Below, piece by piece: positions 1-11,191 of a DNA stretch of 35,329 nt. Location of the stretch: assembly GCA_913060865.1 (NCBI GenBank), contig CAJXTU010000006.1:83009-118337 (forward strand), in the 5' to 3' direction. How positions within the stretch are numbered: position 1 is the first letter of the stretch; the number at the start of each line of letters is the position of its first letter. A program made the position numbers and the translations under genes. The stretch is from an uncultured Cycloclasticus sp. (GTDB lineage Bacteria; Pseudomonadota; Gammaproteobacteria; Methylococcales; Cycloclasticaceae). Under the pieces are notes generated by a model, which had not been told where the DNA came from, ran no database searches, and saw nothing but the letters and a program-made list of their open reading frames with translations.

Positions 1-119
1 TTATGCTTAATAGTTAAGGCCGTTATTGTTCCTTTTAATTTATCTATAACGTCGATTGAATAATAAGCTCCGCCAGAAAGGCTAAGTAACAGTGTAAATA
101 TTATTATGTTTTTTATCAT
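1..119 (-). CDS. Partial exported or membrane-anchored protein, N-terminus only
   Basis: An open frame reads leftward from an ATG at 119 to the contig edge without a stop (39 codons). The first residues, MIKNIIIFTLLLSLSGGAYY, look like a signal peptide or N-terminal membrane anchor: a lysine, then a hydrophobic run, then small residues. The visible remainder (SIDVIDKLKGTITALTIKH) is too short to assign to a family. No clear Shine-Dalgarno is seen before the ATG, so the start and the reality of the gene are only moderately supported. It lies downstream of thiC in the same direction, about 420 bases away, so co-transcription is not implied. Confidence 0.45.
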   Translation of the reverse strand, partial: MIKNIIIFTLLLSLSGGAYYSIDVIDKLKGTITALTIKH

Positions 120-539
120 AACGGCAATTTAGTATCGAAAAAAAATCAAACTGACTAACCTCTCGTTTTATTTTAAAAAAAACTAGTATTTCAGTGACTA
201 TAAAGGGAGAGCTAAATCAAAGCCGCTTGGCTTTAATCTGCTATTTTACATTCCCCTTTATTGTATTTTATATTCTTTGGAATCGTATACGTGTCGCTTT
301 AAAGCTGAATTGAAGCTGCCCTATCACTTCAATAAAACTTATACACTTTGAATAGAGCGCACCCAGCTTAGCGCACGCTCAAAAAGATAGAAACTCACAC
401 GGTTTAGGTGACTTTTTCTTTGGTTCGTTCCTTTTAGGCAAAAAAAGCATAGCCACCCATACGGCAACGAGGAGTTAAAATATAAGCTATGCCGCACTAA
501 GCTTAAATCAAGCCCATTTTGGCCTATTTGTTTTTCTTA
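120..539. other. Gene-free stretch between partial gene and thiC
   Basis: I see no convincing coding frame in these 420 bases. There is a 6-bp hairpin (AAAGCC/GGCTTT, GCTT loop) at 219-234. A weak 5-bp GC-rich hairpin lies just after the thiC stop, around 510-530, and could slow leftward transcription, but it has no proper T-run. A 7-bp inverted repeat (GCATAGC at 447-453, GCTATGC at 486-492) has a 32-base loop. None of these is strong enough to name as a terminator or regulatory RNA. Confidence 0.5.
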
Positions 540-2429
<1,890 letters not shown>

Positions 2430-2466
2430 TTAATTACTGAATAGGCGGCATCTTATCACAAACTGC

Positions 2467-2472
2467 TATAAT
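2467..2472 (+). promoter_or_regulatory. Candidate -10 element for the rhodanese-mug-dtd genes
   Basis: A perfect TATAAT lies 29 bases before the rhodanese ATG, in the divergent gap with thiC. I see no good -35 at the usual distance, so this is a modest call. It would serve the overlapping rhodanese, mug and dtd genes. Confidence 0.4.
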
Positions 2473-2501
2473 CAATTTCGAATAACAAAGCCTCTTTCTA
2501 T

Positions 2502-2822
2502 ATGAAAACAATTACCGCTACTGAACTCAATTCACACTTGGAACAAGCCGATAACGCTCTCTTTCTACTCGATGTGAGAGAGCCTCACGAGTTTGAAATT
2601 TGTCAAATTCCAAACAGCCACCTGATGCCCATGCGAAGCATACCTAATCGTTTAGATCAGCTTCCAAAAGATGCCGCCATTATCACTATTTGCCATCACG
2701 GTGTAAGAAGCCAACAAGTCGCCCAATTTCTATTACAAAATGGCTTTAACAACATAACTAATCTTATTGGCGGCGTTAATGCTTGGGCGGCCGATGTTGA
2801 TGGGTCTATGCCAACGTATTAG
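2502..2822 (+). CDS. Single-domain rhodanese-like sulfurtransferase
   Basis: A 106-residue stand-alone rhodanese domain of the GlpE/PspE size class. It begins with the usual substrate-binding strand (LLDVREPHEFE, about residues 22-32). The active-site loop is C64-H-H-G-V-R-S, giving the persulfide-forming cysteine and the six-residue loop of sulfurtransferases, followed by the typical end GGVNAWA. Members move sulfane sulfur from thiosulfate or persulfides to acceptors such as cyanide or thioredoxin; the physiological acceptor cannot be told from sequence. Neighbouring thiC is divergent, so a thiamine-sulfur role is only a speculation. Its 3' end overlaps the next gene in another frame. No Shine-Dalgarno is obvious before the ATG. 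Confidence 0.9.
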   Translation: MKTITATELNSHLEQADNALFLLDVREPHEFEICQIPNSHLMPMRSIPNRLDQLPKDAAIITICHHGVRSQQVAQFLLQNGFNNITNLIGGVNAWAADVDGSMPTY

Positions 2823-3369
2823 TAAATTGGATACCCTTCCAGACATATTAAGCGACCGTTTAGCTATTTTATCTATCGGTTTAAACCCCTCTATCCCATC
2901 TGTAAAAGCTGGGTTCTACTTCGCCAACCCTAGAAATCGTTTCTGGAAGGCACTCAATGCCTGTGGGTTCTTTGACGAAGAGTTCAAACCTAGCCTCCAA
3001 AGCTGTCACCGTTTACACACTAAGTATCGCATTGGCCTTACCGATCTGGTTAAACGACCCACCGCCGGTTGCAAAGATTTAAATGCGACTGATTACCGCG
3101 ACGCTAGCTCACGTTTATACCAACTTATTAGCGACCATCAGCCTCGTATCATTTGGTTTCACGGGAAATTAACCTGTCAAAAATACCTTCAATATAGCCT
3201 TGAAAAAAAACACCCTATTGAATGGGGCTTGCAAGCATGGAGGATCAACAACAAACCCGTCTACGTAACACCAAACCCCAGCCCCGCCAATGCCGCCTTC
3301 TCCTTATCTGTTATCAGCGAGAGCTATCTGGCATTATTTCAACACGTATCCGGCACCTCAGCATGTTAA
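2800..3369 (+). CDS. mug: Mug/TDG-type mismatch-specific uracil/thymine DNA glycosylase
   Basis: The protein has the two signature motifs of the Mug/TDG branch of uracil-DNA glycosylases. GLNPS (N29 in this numbering, the position of the catalytic Asn) is followed by FANPRNRFWK, and VTPNPSPANAAFS near residues 155-165 is the second active-site segment. Members excise U or T opposite G and ethenocytosine in base-excision repair. The start is uncertain. ATGs at 2767, 2794 and 2800 and a TTG at 2830 are all in frame, none with a strong ribosome site. I chose 2800 because it gives a 189-residue protein of usual length with a 23-base overlap into the rhodanese gene. The 3' end overlaps dtd by 7 bases, suggesting translational coupling. 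Confidence 0.85.
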   Translation: MGLCQRISKLDTLPDILSDRLAILSIGLNPSIPSVKAGFYFANPRNRFWKALNACGFFDEEFKPSLQSCHRLHTKYRIGLTDLVKRPTAGCKDLNATDYRDASSRLYQLISDHQPRIIWFHGKLTCQKYLQYSLEKKHPIEWGLQAWRINNKPVYVTPNPSPANAAFSLSVISESYLALFQHVSGTSAC

Positions 3370-3815
3370 CGGTTATTCAGCGTGTCACCCATGCTAATGT
3401 TCTCGTCGATGGCTCTATTATTGGTGAAATAAAACAAGGTATCGTGGCCTTACTCGCCATTGAAAAGGGCGACAGTGAAACAGAAGTCAAACAGCTCGTT
3501 GATCGAATTCTAAGCTATCGAATATTTGCCGATGCCGATGACAAAATGAACTTAAGCGTTAAAGATATAAACGGCGGTTTATTACTTATTCCACAATTCA
3601 CCTTAGCCGCGAACACCAAAAAAGGAACCCGTCCGAGCTTCACTCCTGCGGCAGCCCCTTCAGTATCTAAGCCTTTGTTTGAATTTGCGATCCACTATGC
3701 CCAGCAACAATACGGAAATATATCGTCTGGTGAGTTTGGGGCTGATATGCAAGTGTCTTTATGCAATGATGGCCCTGTTACGTTTACCCTAAAAACACAT
3801 AATGCAGTTAGTTAA
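3363..3815 (+). CDS. dtd: D-aminoacyl-tRNA deacylase
   Basis: Dtd hydrolyses D-amino acids (and glycine mischarged on tRNA-Ala) from tRNA, a proofreading step after aminoacylation. The 150-residue product aligns along its whole length with the family: MLTVIQRVTHANV at the N-terminus, PQFTLAANTKKGTRPSF around 77-93, and the cis-proline loop with NDGPVTF at about 135-141. One oddity is that the family motif SQxxL reads PQFTL here (P77 instead of Ser); I believe a proline occurs in some homologues, so activity need not be lost. The start at 3363 lies inside the end of mug and matches the conserved N-terminus; longer upstream frames would be non-homologous. A 63-base gap follows before tolC. Confidence 0.95.
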   Translation: MLTVIQRVTHANVLVDGSIIGEIKQGIVALLAIEKGDSETEVKQLVDRILSYRIFADADDKMNLSVKDINGGLLLIPQFTLAANTKKGTRPSFTPAAAPSVSKPLFEFAIHYAQQQYGNISSGEFGADMQVSLCNDGPVTFTLKTHNAVS

Positions 3816-3878
3816 TCTGCACTAAATCGTAAGCGGCATGCTAAAGTATTAATGAATATAATTATTTACTAATTCACC

Positions 3879-5213
3879 ATGAATTCCTTAAAAAAATTAC
3901 TACCTAGTCTCATTCTTTGCCTTTATTCTTCGCTCAATTATGCACAGCCGATAGACCTTGTCACAGCATACTCATTAGCGCTTGAACACGATGCCGATAT
4001 TCATGCCGCCTATAATCAGTTGCTCGCGGCAAAAGAAGCCAAACCGCAAGCGCTCGCAGACTTACTGCCCAGCGTTAATGCGTCTGCTATCACAAATGAT
4101 GTTCGACAAGAAAGTGAAAGTAGCTTTTCTGGTGGTGGTAAAAGCACCAGTCAATTTCGCGATGAAAGTTTTTCTGTTTCTTTACGCCAACCTCTGTTTA
4201 ATTGGGCCAGTTTTACTCGCTACAAACAAGCCAATAAACGCGTATCTAAAGCTGAGATAGAATACCGCTTTGCTGAACAGGCACTCATCTTACGCCTCAC
4301 CGAGCGCTACTTAAACTCCCTTCAAGCAGACGTGAATTTAAAGCTCGCGAACGATGATGTTAACGCATTTACACGCCAGCTTGAGCAAGCCACCGTTCGT
4401 TTTGACGTGGGCCTTATCGCCATTACCGATGTACATAACGCTCAAGCTCAGTATGATTTATCAATTGCCACTCAAATTGCTGCGCAAGATGAGCTTTATT
4501 CAGCACAAGAGGCGTTGCGGGAAATCATTCAAAAGGATGAATTAGTTCTCACACCACTCGCCCCTTCTTTCCCATTGTCAGCACCTAAACCTAACGATAT
4601 TAATACATGGGAAACATCCGCTTCCAAGAACAATCTTGCGCTTGAAATGGCAAGGCATGACGTAGGCATTGCAAAAAAAGAAGTTAATATTCAGCGTTCA
4701 GGCCATTACCCCACCGTGGATATAATCGCCTCACATCAATACAGCGAAACAGGCGGGGGGAGCTTTGGTACTGGTTTCAGAAATGAATCCGATAGGCTGG
4801 GTTTAGAATTAAATATGCCACTATTTTCTGGTGGAAAAACAAGCTCTCTTACGCGACAAGCAGCCTTTAGCCATCGGCAGTCAATAGATGCGCTACAATC
4901 ATTACAGCGCACAACATTAAGGCAAACTCGTGATGCATTTAGGGGAGTCACAACAAATTTAAAACGCATTCAGGCTCTCGAACAGGCCATTGTTTCAAAT
5001 AAAAGCTCACTAGACGCTAATGAAGTCGGCTTAGAGGTTGGAACCCGCACGATCGTCGATGTTTTGGACGCGCAGAGTAATTTATCTAGAGCAAAACTTC
5101 AGTTAATTGAAGCGAAAAAGAGCTACATTCTAAGTATTTTAAACCTTAAGCATACGACTGGATCGTTGTCTAAGGCTGACTTGGATATAGTCAACCAATG
5201 GCTACAACACTAG
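3879..5213 (+). CDS. tolC: TolC-family outer membrane channel protein
   Basis: A 444-residue outer-membrane efflux or type I secretion channel. It has a signal peptide (residues 1-22, ending NYA before QPIDL) and the duplicated TolC architecture: helical repeats with tip-like motifs (DLLPSVNASA about 62-71; GVTTNLKR about 350-357), two amphipathic strand segments (SVSLRQPLFNW near 100; LGLELNMPLFSGG near 310) and the GLEVGTRTIVDVLDAQSNL segment near 390. Length and motifs fit the TolC/type I secretion branch rather than a lipoprotein OprM type, since there is no lipobox. TATAAT sits at 3857-3862 but very close to the ATG. The gene ends at a bidirectional terminator. No membrane fusion or inner pump genes are adjacent. 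Confidence 0.93.
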   Translation: MNSLKKLLPSLILCLYSSLNYAQPIDLVTAYSLALEHDADIHAAYNQLLAAKEAKPQALADLLPSVNASAITNDVRQESESSFSGGGKSTSQFRDESFSVSLRQPLFNWASFTRYKQANKRVSKAEIEYRFAEQALILRLTERYLNSLQADVNLKLANDDVNAFTRQLEQATVRFDVGLIAITDVHNAQAQYDLSIATQIAAQDELYSAQEALREIIQKDELVLTPLAPSFPLSAPKPNDINTWETSASKNNLALEMARHDVGIAKKEVNIQRSGHYPTVDIIASHQYSETGGGSFGTGFRNESDRLGLELNMPLFSGGKTSSLTRQAAFSHRQSIDALQSLQRTTLRQTRDAFRGVTTNLKRIQALEQAIVSNKSSLDANEVGLEVGTRTIVDVLDAQSNLSRAKLQLIEAKKSYILSILNLKHTTGSLSKADLDIVNQWLQH

Positions 5214-5249
5214 TCGCAAAAACTATTGATGCGCTTATTATAAACAAGT

Positions 5250-5277
5250 AAAAAAGCCCTTTAGCTAGGGCTTTTTT
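5250..5277. terminator. Bidirectional rho-independent terminator
   Basis: Perfect 11-bp inverted repeat (AAAAAAGCCCT / AGGGCTTTTTT) with a six-base loop. It has A-tract and T-tract on both sides, so it can end tolC (rightward) and the MFS gene (leftward). The MFS stop codon (5265-5267) lies in the loop and first base of the stem, so the hairpin overlaps the last codons of that gene. Confidence 0.9.
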
Positions 5278-6464
5278 ACGGGTTGCTCCAACAAAAAAAT
5301 ATCCCCAGCGGCCCATTTTTTGATGGCTAAAATCACACAAAAGCCTGCTAAAACAAACCCACTGGCCATAAACAAAGAGGCGTTATAATCACCTGTCGAA
5401 CCGGCAAGGTAACCTGCAATAGTCGGCGCTACAATCTGCGGGACGCCATAACTCATCGTCAACATACCCATTAATTTTGCGGGCTTCGTCGGATAAAACC
5501 TACCCGCCATTGTTAACACAATGCTGACAATACCCACAAAGGTGAAACCATATAAACTCGCGCTCAGCAAAGCGAATAACAACGTATCATTGATGGCAGG
5601 AAGCACTATTCCCACCGCATGAATTAAGTACGCCAACAGTAAGGCATTAAGAACGCCCGTTTTTCTAGATATTAGATCCCAAGCAATACACGCGGGAGCA
5701 GCACTTAGACCCAAGATAAGAAAGGCTATCCCCCCCTGCCCTTTCAATGCGGGTTGATTTTCCACTATCGCCACAATATAAGTCGCACTGATAACGAAGC
5801 CAAATCCAGCGCAAAAATACACAACCAGCATTAGTCTCAAGAAGAGCTTGCTTGGTGGCTTATCATCTAGCCGCTGTCCTGTTTCGGTAACGCCTTTAGT
5901 ATCAGGTACTGGCAACCAACGCCAGGCTGGAACAGCAAACACCACACCTATACAACCGAGAAACAGCCATTGTTCGGACCAAGCCAATTGAGTTGACCAC
6001 TCTAGCAGCATGGCTACTAACACGATACCTAGCCCAATGCCCGCAAAGTGGATACCCATTTCACTTCGGTGCTGATGTCTAATCAGCCAATTTAACATTA
6101 GACCTGCACCAATCAACAGGCCCGCTGCCGTACTAAACCCAGCGATAAACCGTGAAAAAGCCCAAACCCAAGGATTATCAGATAAGCCCATCATGAAAGT
6201 TGTCATAACCGCCAGTAGCAAACCTGCTCGGTAAATTCGATCTTTAACAACCAAGCTACCCACCAAGGTCGCCGTTAACGCACCTAGCATATAACCGATA
6301 TAGTTTATTGTCGCCAGCCAACCCGCAAGCACCTTGGTCAAGCCTACTTGCTCAAACATTATCGGGATCATCGGCGTATAAGCAAAGCGCGCAATGCTCA
6401 TGGTTAGTACCAAACAAAAAACACCGGATGCGAGCACTTTGAACCGGCTGTTAACGCGCCCCAT
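5265..6464 (-). CDS. YbfB/YjiJ-family MFS transporter
   Basis: A 399-residue, 12-helix major facilitator protein. The N-terminus (ARFAYTPMIPIMFE, roughly residues 25-38) and the GYMLGAL segment are typical of the YbfB/YjiJ family of uncharacterised transporters; the substrate is unknown. I set the start at the ATG at 6464 (MGRVNSRFKV), which fits the family and overlaps waaA by 14 bases. A longer in-frame start at 6506 would lie deeper inside waaA and add a non-homologous extension. No Shine-Dalgarno is clear, so translation may be coupled to waaA. It ends at the terminator at 5250-5277, the last gene of the leftward LPS cluster. A role with LPS is not implied by family knowledge. Confidence 0.88.
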   Translation of the reverse strand: MGRVNSRFKVLASGVFCLVLTMSIARFAYTPMIPIMFEQVGLTKVLAGWLATINYIGYMLGALTATLVGSLVVKDRIYRAGLLLAVMTTFMMGLSDNPWVWAFSRFIAGFSTAAGLLIGAGLMLNWLIRHQHRSEMGIHFAGIGLGIVLVAMLLEWSTQLAWSEQWLFLGCIGVVFAVPAWRWLPVPDTKGVTETGQRLDDKPPSKLFLRLMLVVYFCAGFGFVISATYIVAIVENQPALKGQGGIAFLILGLSAAPACIAWDLISRKTGVLNALLLAYLIHAVGIVLPAINDTLLFALLSASLYGFTFVGIVSIVLTMAGRFYPTKPAKLMGMLTMSYGVPQIVAPTIAGYLAGSTGDYNASLFMASGFVLAGFCVILAIKKWAAGDIFLLEQPVKKP

Positions 6465-7722
6465 CAAGCATACCAATAATACATTTTGCGACGCTATCCA
6501 CAGCACCTTTGTTTTGCTCTACAAAGTTGCGCCCCGCTGCTCCCATTTTGTCTCGCTTCTCAGCGTGTTCTAGCAACTCAATGACCCAAGTCGCAAGCTC
6601 ATCGGCATCGGTGACTTGATGCGCAGCTTGCTTAACCAACAAGCGGTTACTAATTTCGGTAAAATTATGCACAAATGGACCAAAAAGAATTGGCACCGAC
6701 TGCGCCGCCGCTTCAAGCATATTATGACCACCTGTTGGCACAAAACTACCACCAATAAAGGCAATATCTACCGTTGCATAATATAATTTCAACTCACCTA
6801 AGGTATCTAATAAAAAGACATCGGTAGTAACCCGCGATGACTTCTGTTCGCTACGCCGAGTTACCGTATAACCTTTCTTTTCACACAGCTTTGCCACCGC
6901 ATTAAAGCGTTCGGGGTGCCTCGGTACAAGAACTAATAGCGTATCAGCATGCTGCTTTTTTATCGTCGAAAAAGCATCCAATACTTTTTCATCTTCCCCC
7001 TCATGCGTACTAGCGGCAATCCAGCTGGGTCGTTGCTGAAACCAGTCCCGCCTGATAACGTCTGCCTGCTCCAACAAATGAGCCGGCATATCTATATCAA
7101 ATTTAATGTTGCCCGGCACGCTGATTTTATCTTTATCCAAACCTAGGTGGACAAACCGCTTCATGCTCTCATCTGTTTGTGCACAAACGTGTGTAATATT
7201 GGCCAGTGTCTGCCGCATAAAGCGTCCTAAATAAGCATACCCTTTGGCAGATTTTTCAGAAAGTCGCGCATTGACAATGATAGAAGGCACGTGGCGTAGC
7301 TTTGCTTGATAAAGCATATTCGGCCAAATTTCAGTTTCTAGAATAATCGCTATCGCCGGTTTAAAACAGCGGTAAAAACGTCTCATTGCGCCGGGCATAT
7401 CGTATGGTAAATACACGTGATGAACCCGATGGCCTAAAAATGCCTTTACTCGCGCTGACCCTGTCGGCGTCGTCGTCGTCACCAAAACCGGCGTTTCTGG
7501 AAACCTGCTGACAATCATGTCGATTAATGGAAACGCCGCTTCGGCCTCACCCACAGAAACCGTATGAAACCAAATAACACCTTGAGGCTGCCCTTTTCCA
7601 TACCAACCAAAACGCTCACCCCAACGATTTAAGTAGGCCGGTGCTTTACGCCCACGGATCAGTAACCGCAAAACAAAAAAAGGCGATAACAAGTACAGCA
7701 AGGCTGAATATGCCAATCGCAT
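6451..7722 (-). CDS. waaA: 3-deoxy-D-manno-octulosonic acid (Kdo) transferase WaaA/KdtA
   Basis: WaaA transfers Kdo from CMP-Kdo to lipid IVA on the cytoplasmic face of the inner membrane, making the base of the LPS core. The 423-residue protein has an N-terminal membrane anchor (about 1-22), the conserved WFHTVSVGEAEA segment with the catalytic Glu (E59), the ETEIWPN motif, and the C-terminal GT-B donor domain with GGSFVPTGGHNMLEAA. Four bases separate it from hldD upstream and it overlaps the MFS gene downstream, so it sits in the middle of a leftward operon hldE-hldD-waaA-MFS. Whether it adds one or two Kdo residues cannot be read from sequence. Confidence 0.97.
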   Translation of the reverse strand: MRLAYSALLYLLSPFFVLRLLIRGRKAPAYLNRWGERFGWYGKGQPQGVIWFHTVSVGEAEAAFPLIDMIVSRFPETPVLVTTTTPTGSARVKAFLGHRVHHVYLPYDMPGAMRRFYRCFKPAIAIILETEIWPNMLYQAKLRHVPSIIVNARLSEKSAKGYAYLGRFMRQTLANITHVCAQTDESMKRFVHLGLDKDKISVPGNIKFDIDMPAHLLEQADVIRRDWFQQRPSWIAASTHEGEDEKVLDAFSTIKKQHADTLLVLVPRHPERFNAVAKLCEKKGYTVTRRSEQKSSRVTTDVFLLDTLGELKLYYATVDIAFIGGSFVPTGGHNMLEAAAQSVPILFGPFVHNFTEISNRLLVKQAAHQVTDADELATWVIELLEHAEKRDKMGAAGRNFVEQNKGAVDSVAKCIIGMLDGAR

Positions 7723-7726
7723 AAAG

Positions 7727-8686
7727 CTAGTTAGTATTCAACCATTCCATATAACATTTGACGCCTTCATCGACCGTTTTAAACGTGAGGTTGCAGCCAG
7801 CAGACCGAAGATCGGTCAAATCGGCTTCGGTAAAACTTTGGTAATGCCCAATCAAGTGGTCAGGAAACGGAATATAACTTAAGCTGCCTTTTTGATGATA
7901 ATCGAGCACGCCTTTTGCCACATCATTAAAGGGCTGGCTTTTACCTGTACCACAGTTAAAAATGCCCGACACATTGGGGTTATCCAAGAACCATAAATTG
8001 ACATCGACCACATCGCTAACATACACAAAGTCACGAAGCTGCTCACCGTCACCATAGCCATCACAGCCTGCAAATAACTTAATCTCACCCTTTTCTAACA
8101 ACTGGTTATTTAAGTGAAAAGCGACACTCGCCATACTACCTTTGTGCTGTTCGCGCGGTCCATACACATTAAAGTAGCGCAGCCCAACAACTTGGCTACT
8201 CATTTCTTGATCGCTTGATAATTCCTGAGCACGCACATACTGATCAAACAAGAACTTAGAATAGCCGTAAACATTTAATGGTTCTTCGTTTGCCAAATCT
8301 TCTTTAAATACACTGCCCCCACCGTACACAGAAGCACTGGACGCATAGATAAAAGGAACTTTTTTCGTTTGGCAGAAGTGAAACAATGTTTTTGAATACT
8401 CGTAATTGTTCTCCATCATGAACTGCCCATCCCATTCTGTCGTAGACGAACAGGCCCCTTGATGAAAGATCGCCTCGACTGCTACATCATCGAAATCCCC
8501 ACCGAGAATGCTATCTAAGAAATCATCCTTATCCATATAATCAGCAATACGGGCATCGACGATATTTTTAAACTTGGTACCGTCGGTTAAATCATCCACC
8601 ACCAAAATATTTTCATGACCTTTAGCATTTAAGCCCTGCACAATATTACTACCAATAAAACCCGCACCACCCGTTACAATTATCAT
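7727..8686 (-). CDS. hldD: ADP-L-glycero-D-manno-heptose 6-epimerase
   Basis: HldD (RfaD) epimerises ADP-D-glycero-D-manno-heptose to the L-glycero form used for the LPS inner core. The 319-residue protein is an extended short-chain dehydrogenase with the nucleotide-binding GGAGFIG motif at residues 6-12, a Ser-rich active-site strand ([11 protein letters not shown], about 114-124) and the catalytic Y140-x3-K144 pair. The [13 protein letters not shown] segment is characteristic of HldD. It follows hldE by 6 bases and precedes waaA by 4 bases, so the three are co-transcribed. Confidence 0.97.
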   Translation of the reverse strand: MIIVTGGAGFIGSNIVQGLNAKGHENILVVDDLTDGTKFKNIVDARIADYMDKDDFLDSILGGDFDDVAVEAIFHQGACSSTTEWDGQFMMENNYEYSKTLFHFCQTKKVPFIYASSASVYGGGSVFKEDLANEEPLNVYGYSKFLFDQYVRAQELSSDQEMSSQVVGLRYFNVYGPREQHKGSMASVAFHLNNQLLEKGEIKLFAGCDGYGDGEQLRDFVYVSDVVDVNLWFLDNPNVSGIFNCGTGKSQPFNDVAKGVLDYHQKGSLSYIPFPDHLIGHYQSFTEADLTDLRSAGCNLTFKTVDEGVKCYMEWLNTN

Positions 8687-8692
8687 CTTCGT

Positions 8693-10126
8693 TTACCTTT
8701 TATCGCTTGTATCGCGTATATTTTTAATTAAATTGGTTGTCGAACAACCATCCACATAGTCAAGCACATAAGTTGAACCGCCCGCCTTTGCAACGCAGTC
8801 ATAACCTTCAATATCTTCAATTCGCTTATAATCGCCACCTTTCACCAATACATCGGGTGAAATTCGACAAATATGCTCTCGTGGTGAATCTTCTGAAAAT
8901 GCGCACACCCAATCTACACACGCCAGCGCCGATAACATTTCTGCGCGCGTTGCTAAATTATTAATAGGGCGCTCGGGCCCTTTTAAACGAGACACGGACG
9001 CGTCATCGTTCACCAAAATAATGAGTCGGTCACCCAATGCTTTGGCTTGCTGTAAATATCGCACATGACCTGGGTGCAAAATATCAAAACAACCATTGGT
9101 TAAAACTATTTTCTCACCGTTAATTCGTGCTGTCGTTATCGCTGCCTCAAGCTCATCAACGCCCAAAAATCCACGCGGCATATCATTCAGGGTATGCAAG
9201 GTCGTTTTTAGCTCTTGCTGGGTAATCGTCGCTGTTCCCAATTTCGCTACCACTAAACCAGCCGCTTGATTAGCCAACACCGTCGCTTCGGAAAAACTTG
9301 ATCCGGCAGCCAAGCACGCCGCTAATGTTGAAATAACCGTATCACCAGCCCCCGTCACATCAAACACTTCTTGCGCCTGCGTTGGCAAATGAATCGGTTC
9401 TTGTGCCGGTTGCAGCAAGGTCATACCTTTCTCGCCACGAGTGATTAAGAGTGCTTCTAACTCTAATTCGTTTAGCAAAGCTGAGCCGCGACTAACGACA
9501 TCCTCTTCGCTACCACACTCACCCACCACGGCTTGAAACTCACTCCAATTAGGCGTGATAAGTGTTGCGCCACGATACTTTGTAAAATCGGTTCCTTTCG
9601 GGTCGATCAGCACTTTTTTACCCGCCGATATTGCCTCTACAATAAGTTGCTGCACCGAGGCCAACGTCCCTTTGCCGTAATCTGACAAAACAACCACCTC
9701 GTGCGATGGCAACGCTCTCGTATAGTCCTGTAGTAGTTTTTCTACTGGGAGGTCATGGAAACTATCTTCAAAATCTAAACGAATCAGCTGTTGATGTCGG
9801 CTCAAAACGCGAAGCTTAGTAATCGTTGGTTGGTCAGGTAATTGTTCAAATTCGCACACCACGTTCGCTTCTTCTAATTGGCTCCTTAAGGCGTTTGCAG
9901 CATCATCAACACCGGTATAACCTAGCACAGTAACAGTAGAATCGAGCGCGGCTATATTTAACGCGACATTACCTGCGCCACCAGGACGATCTTCTACGTC
10001 TTTAACATGCACCACAGGCACAGGCGCTTCAGGCGAAATACGTGACGTATCGCCTTGCCAATTTCTATCTAACATCAAGTCACCAACGACAAGTACGGAG
10101 GCTTGGCTAAAATCAGGTAGTTTCAT
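8693..10126 (-). CDS. hldE: Bifunctional heptose-7-phosphate kinase / heptose-1-phosphate adenylyltransferase
   Basis: HldE (RfaE) carries out two steps of ADP-heptose synthesis in the cytoplasm. The ribokinase-like domain fills about residues 1-318, with the catalytic GAGD loop at 259-262. The nucleotidyltransferase domain follows from about 340, with TNGCFDILHPGH (343-354) containing the HxGH signature. Length (477 residues) equals the fused E. coli form, so this is the two-domain version rather than split HldA/HldC. The next step of the pathway, the GmhB phosphatase, is not in the window. It is the first gene of the leftward LPS operon and diverges from arsC across a 120-base gap. The start at 10126 has a weak AAGAA ribosome site. 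Confidence 0.97.
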   Translation of the reverse strand: MKLPDFSQASVLVVGDLMLDRNWQGDTSRISPEAPVPVVHVKDVEDRPGGAGNVALNIAALDSTVTVLGYTGVDDAANALRSQLEEANVVCEFEQLPDQPTITKLRVLSRHQQLIRLDFEDSFHDLPVEKLLQDYTRALPSHEVVVLSDYGKGTLASVQQLIVEAISAGKKVLIDPKGTDFTKYRGATLITPNWSEFQAVVGECGSEEDVVSRGSALLNELELEALLITRGEKGMTLLQPAQEPIHLPTQAQEVFDVTGAGDTVISTLAACLAAGSSFSEATVLANQAAGLVVAKLGTATITQQELKTTLHTLNDMPRGFLGVDELEAAITTARINGEKIVLTNGCFDILHPGHVRYLQQAKALGDRLIILVNDDASVSRLKGPERPINNLATRAEMLSALACVDWVCAFSEDSPREHICRISPDVLVKGGDYKRIEDIEGYDCVAKAGGSTYVLDYVDGCSTTNLIKNIRDTSDKR

Positions 10127-10212
10127 CGTAAATTCTTATTAAATTATCTGCCAACCATCATATCATGCAGCACACGCAGCAGAAAAAGCCTACCTCACAT
10201 TAGCAGATAATT

Positions 10213-10218
10213 TATAAT
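10213..10218 (+). promoter_or_regulatory. Candidate -10 element for arsC-wrbA-DUF2069-hda
   Basis: Perfect TATAAT 29 bases before the arsC TTG start codon, in the divergent gap with hldE. No good -35 match is seen at 16-18 bases upstream. An AAGGA ribosome site (within 10234-10240) lies between it and the start. Confidence 0.45.
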
Positions 10219-10246
10219 CCTCAAAAACAATGATAAGGACACCGCG

Positions 10247-10594
10247 TTGAGCATTAAAATTTACCACAATCCACGTTGCAGCAAGTCTCGCCAAACACTT
10301 CAGTTACTTGAAGAAAAAGGCATTCAACCCGACATTATTGAATATCTAAAGCAACCTCCTAGCAAAGCGGAGCTAGAATCAGTTTTGAGCTTACTCGATT
10401 TTGGCCCACGCGATTTAATGCGAAAAGGAGAAACTATTTATAAAGAGCTAAACCTAAAAGACGATACTCTCAGCGACGAGCAATTGCTGACGACGATGTT
10501 GAATAACCCTATTCTAATCGAACGTCCTATCGTTTTAGCTAATGGTAAAGCGGCTATTGGCCGCCCGCCTGAAAGCGTTTTGGATATTCTATAA
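10247..10594 (+). CDS. arsC: ArsC-family (YfgD-like) glutaredoxin-dependent reductase
   Basis: A 115-residue thioredoxin-fold protein of the ArsC/Spx family. The nucleophilic cysteine is C11 in NPRCSKSR, and R93 in ERPIV and the GRPPE end (105-109) are the conserved family features. Classical members reduce arsenate with glutathione and glutaredoxin. This branch (YfgD type, beside hda as in E. coli) sits outside any ars operon, so an arsenate role is not certain. The start is TTG at 10247 with a good AAGGA ribosome site. The stop codon is followed immediately by the wrbA ATG, so the genes are coupled. Confidence 0.9.
   Translation: MSIKIYHNPRCSKSRQTLQLLEEKGIQPDIIEYLKQPPSKAELESVLSLLDFGPRDLMRKGETIYKELNLKDDTLSDEQLLTTMLNNPILIERPIVLANGKAAIGRPPESVLDIL

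Positions 10595-11190
<596 letters not shown>

Positions 11191-11191
<1 letters not shown>

Noticed and set aside
219-234. Hairpin AAAGCC/GGCTTT as a thiC terminator
   Set aside because: It is about 300 bases past the thiC stop, has a short stem and lacks a T-run on the leftward strand.
441-493. GCATAGC / GCTATGC inverted repeat as a structured RNA or attachment site
   Set aside because: Only seven base pairs across a 32-base loop, easily expected by chance, with no other supporting feature.
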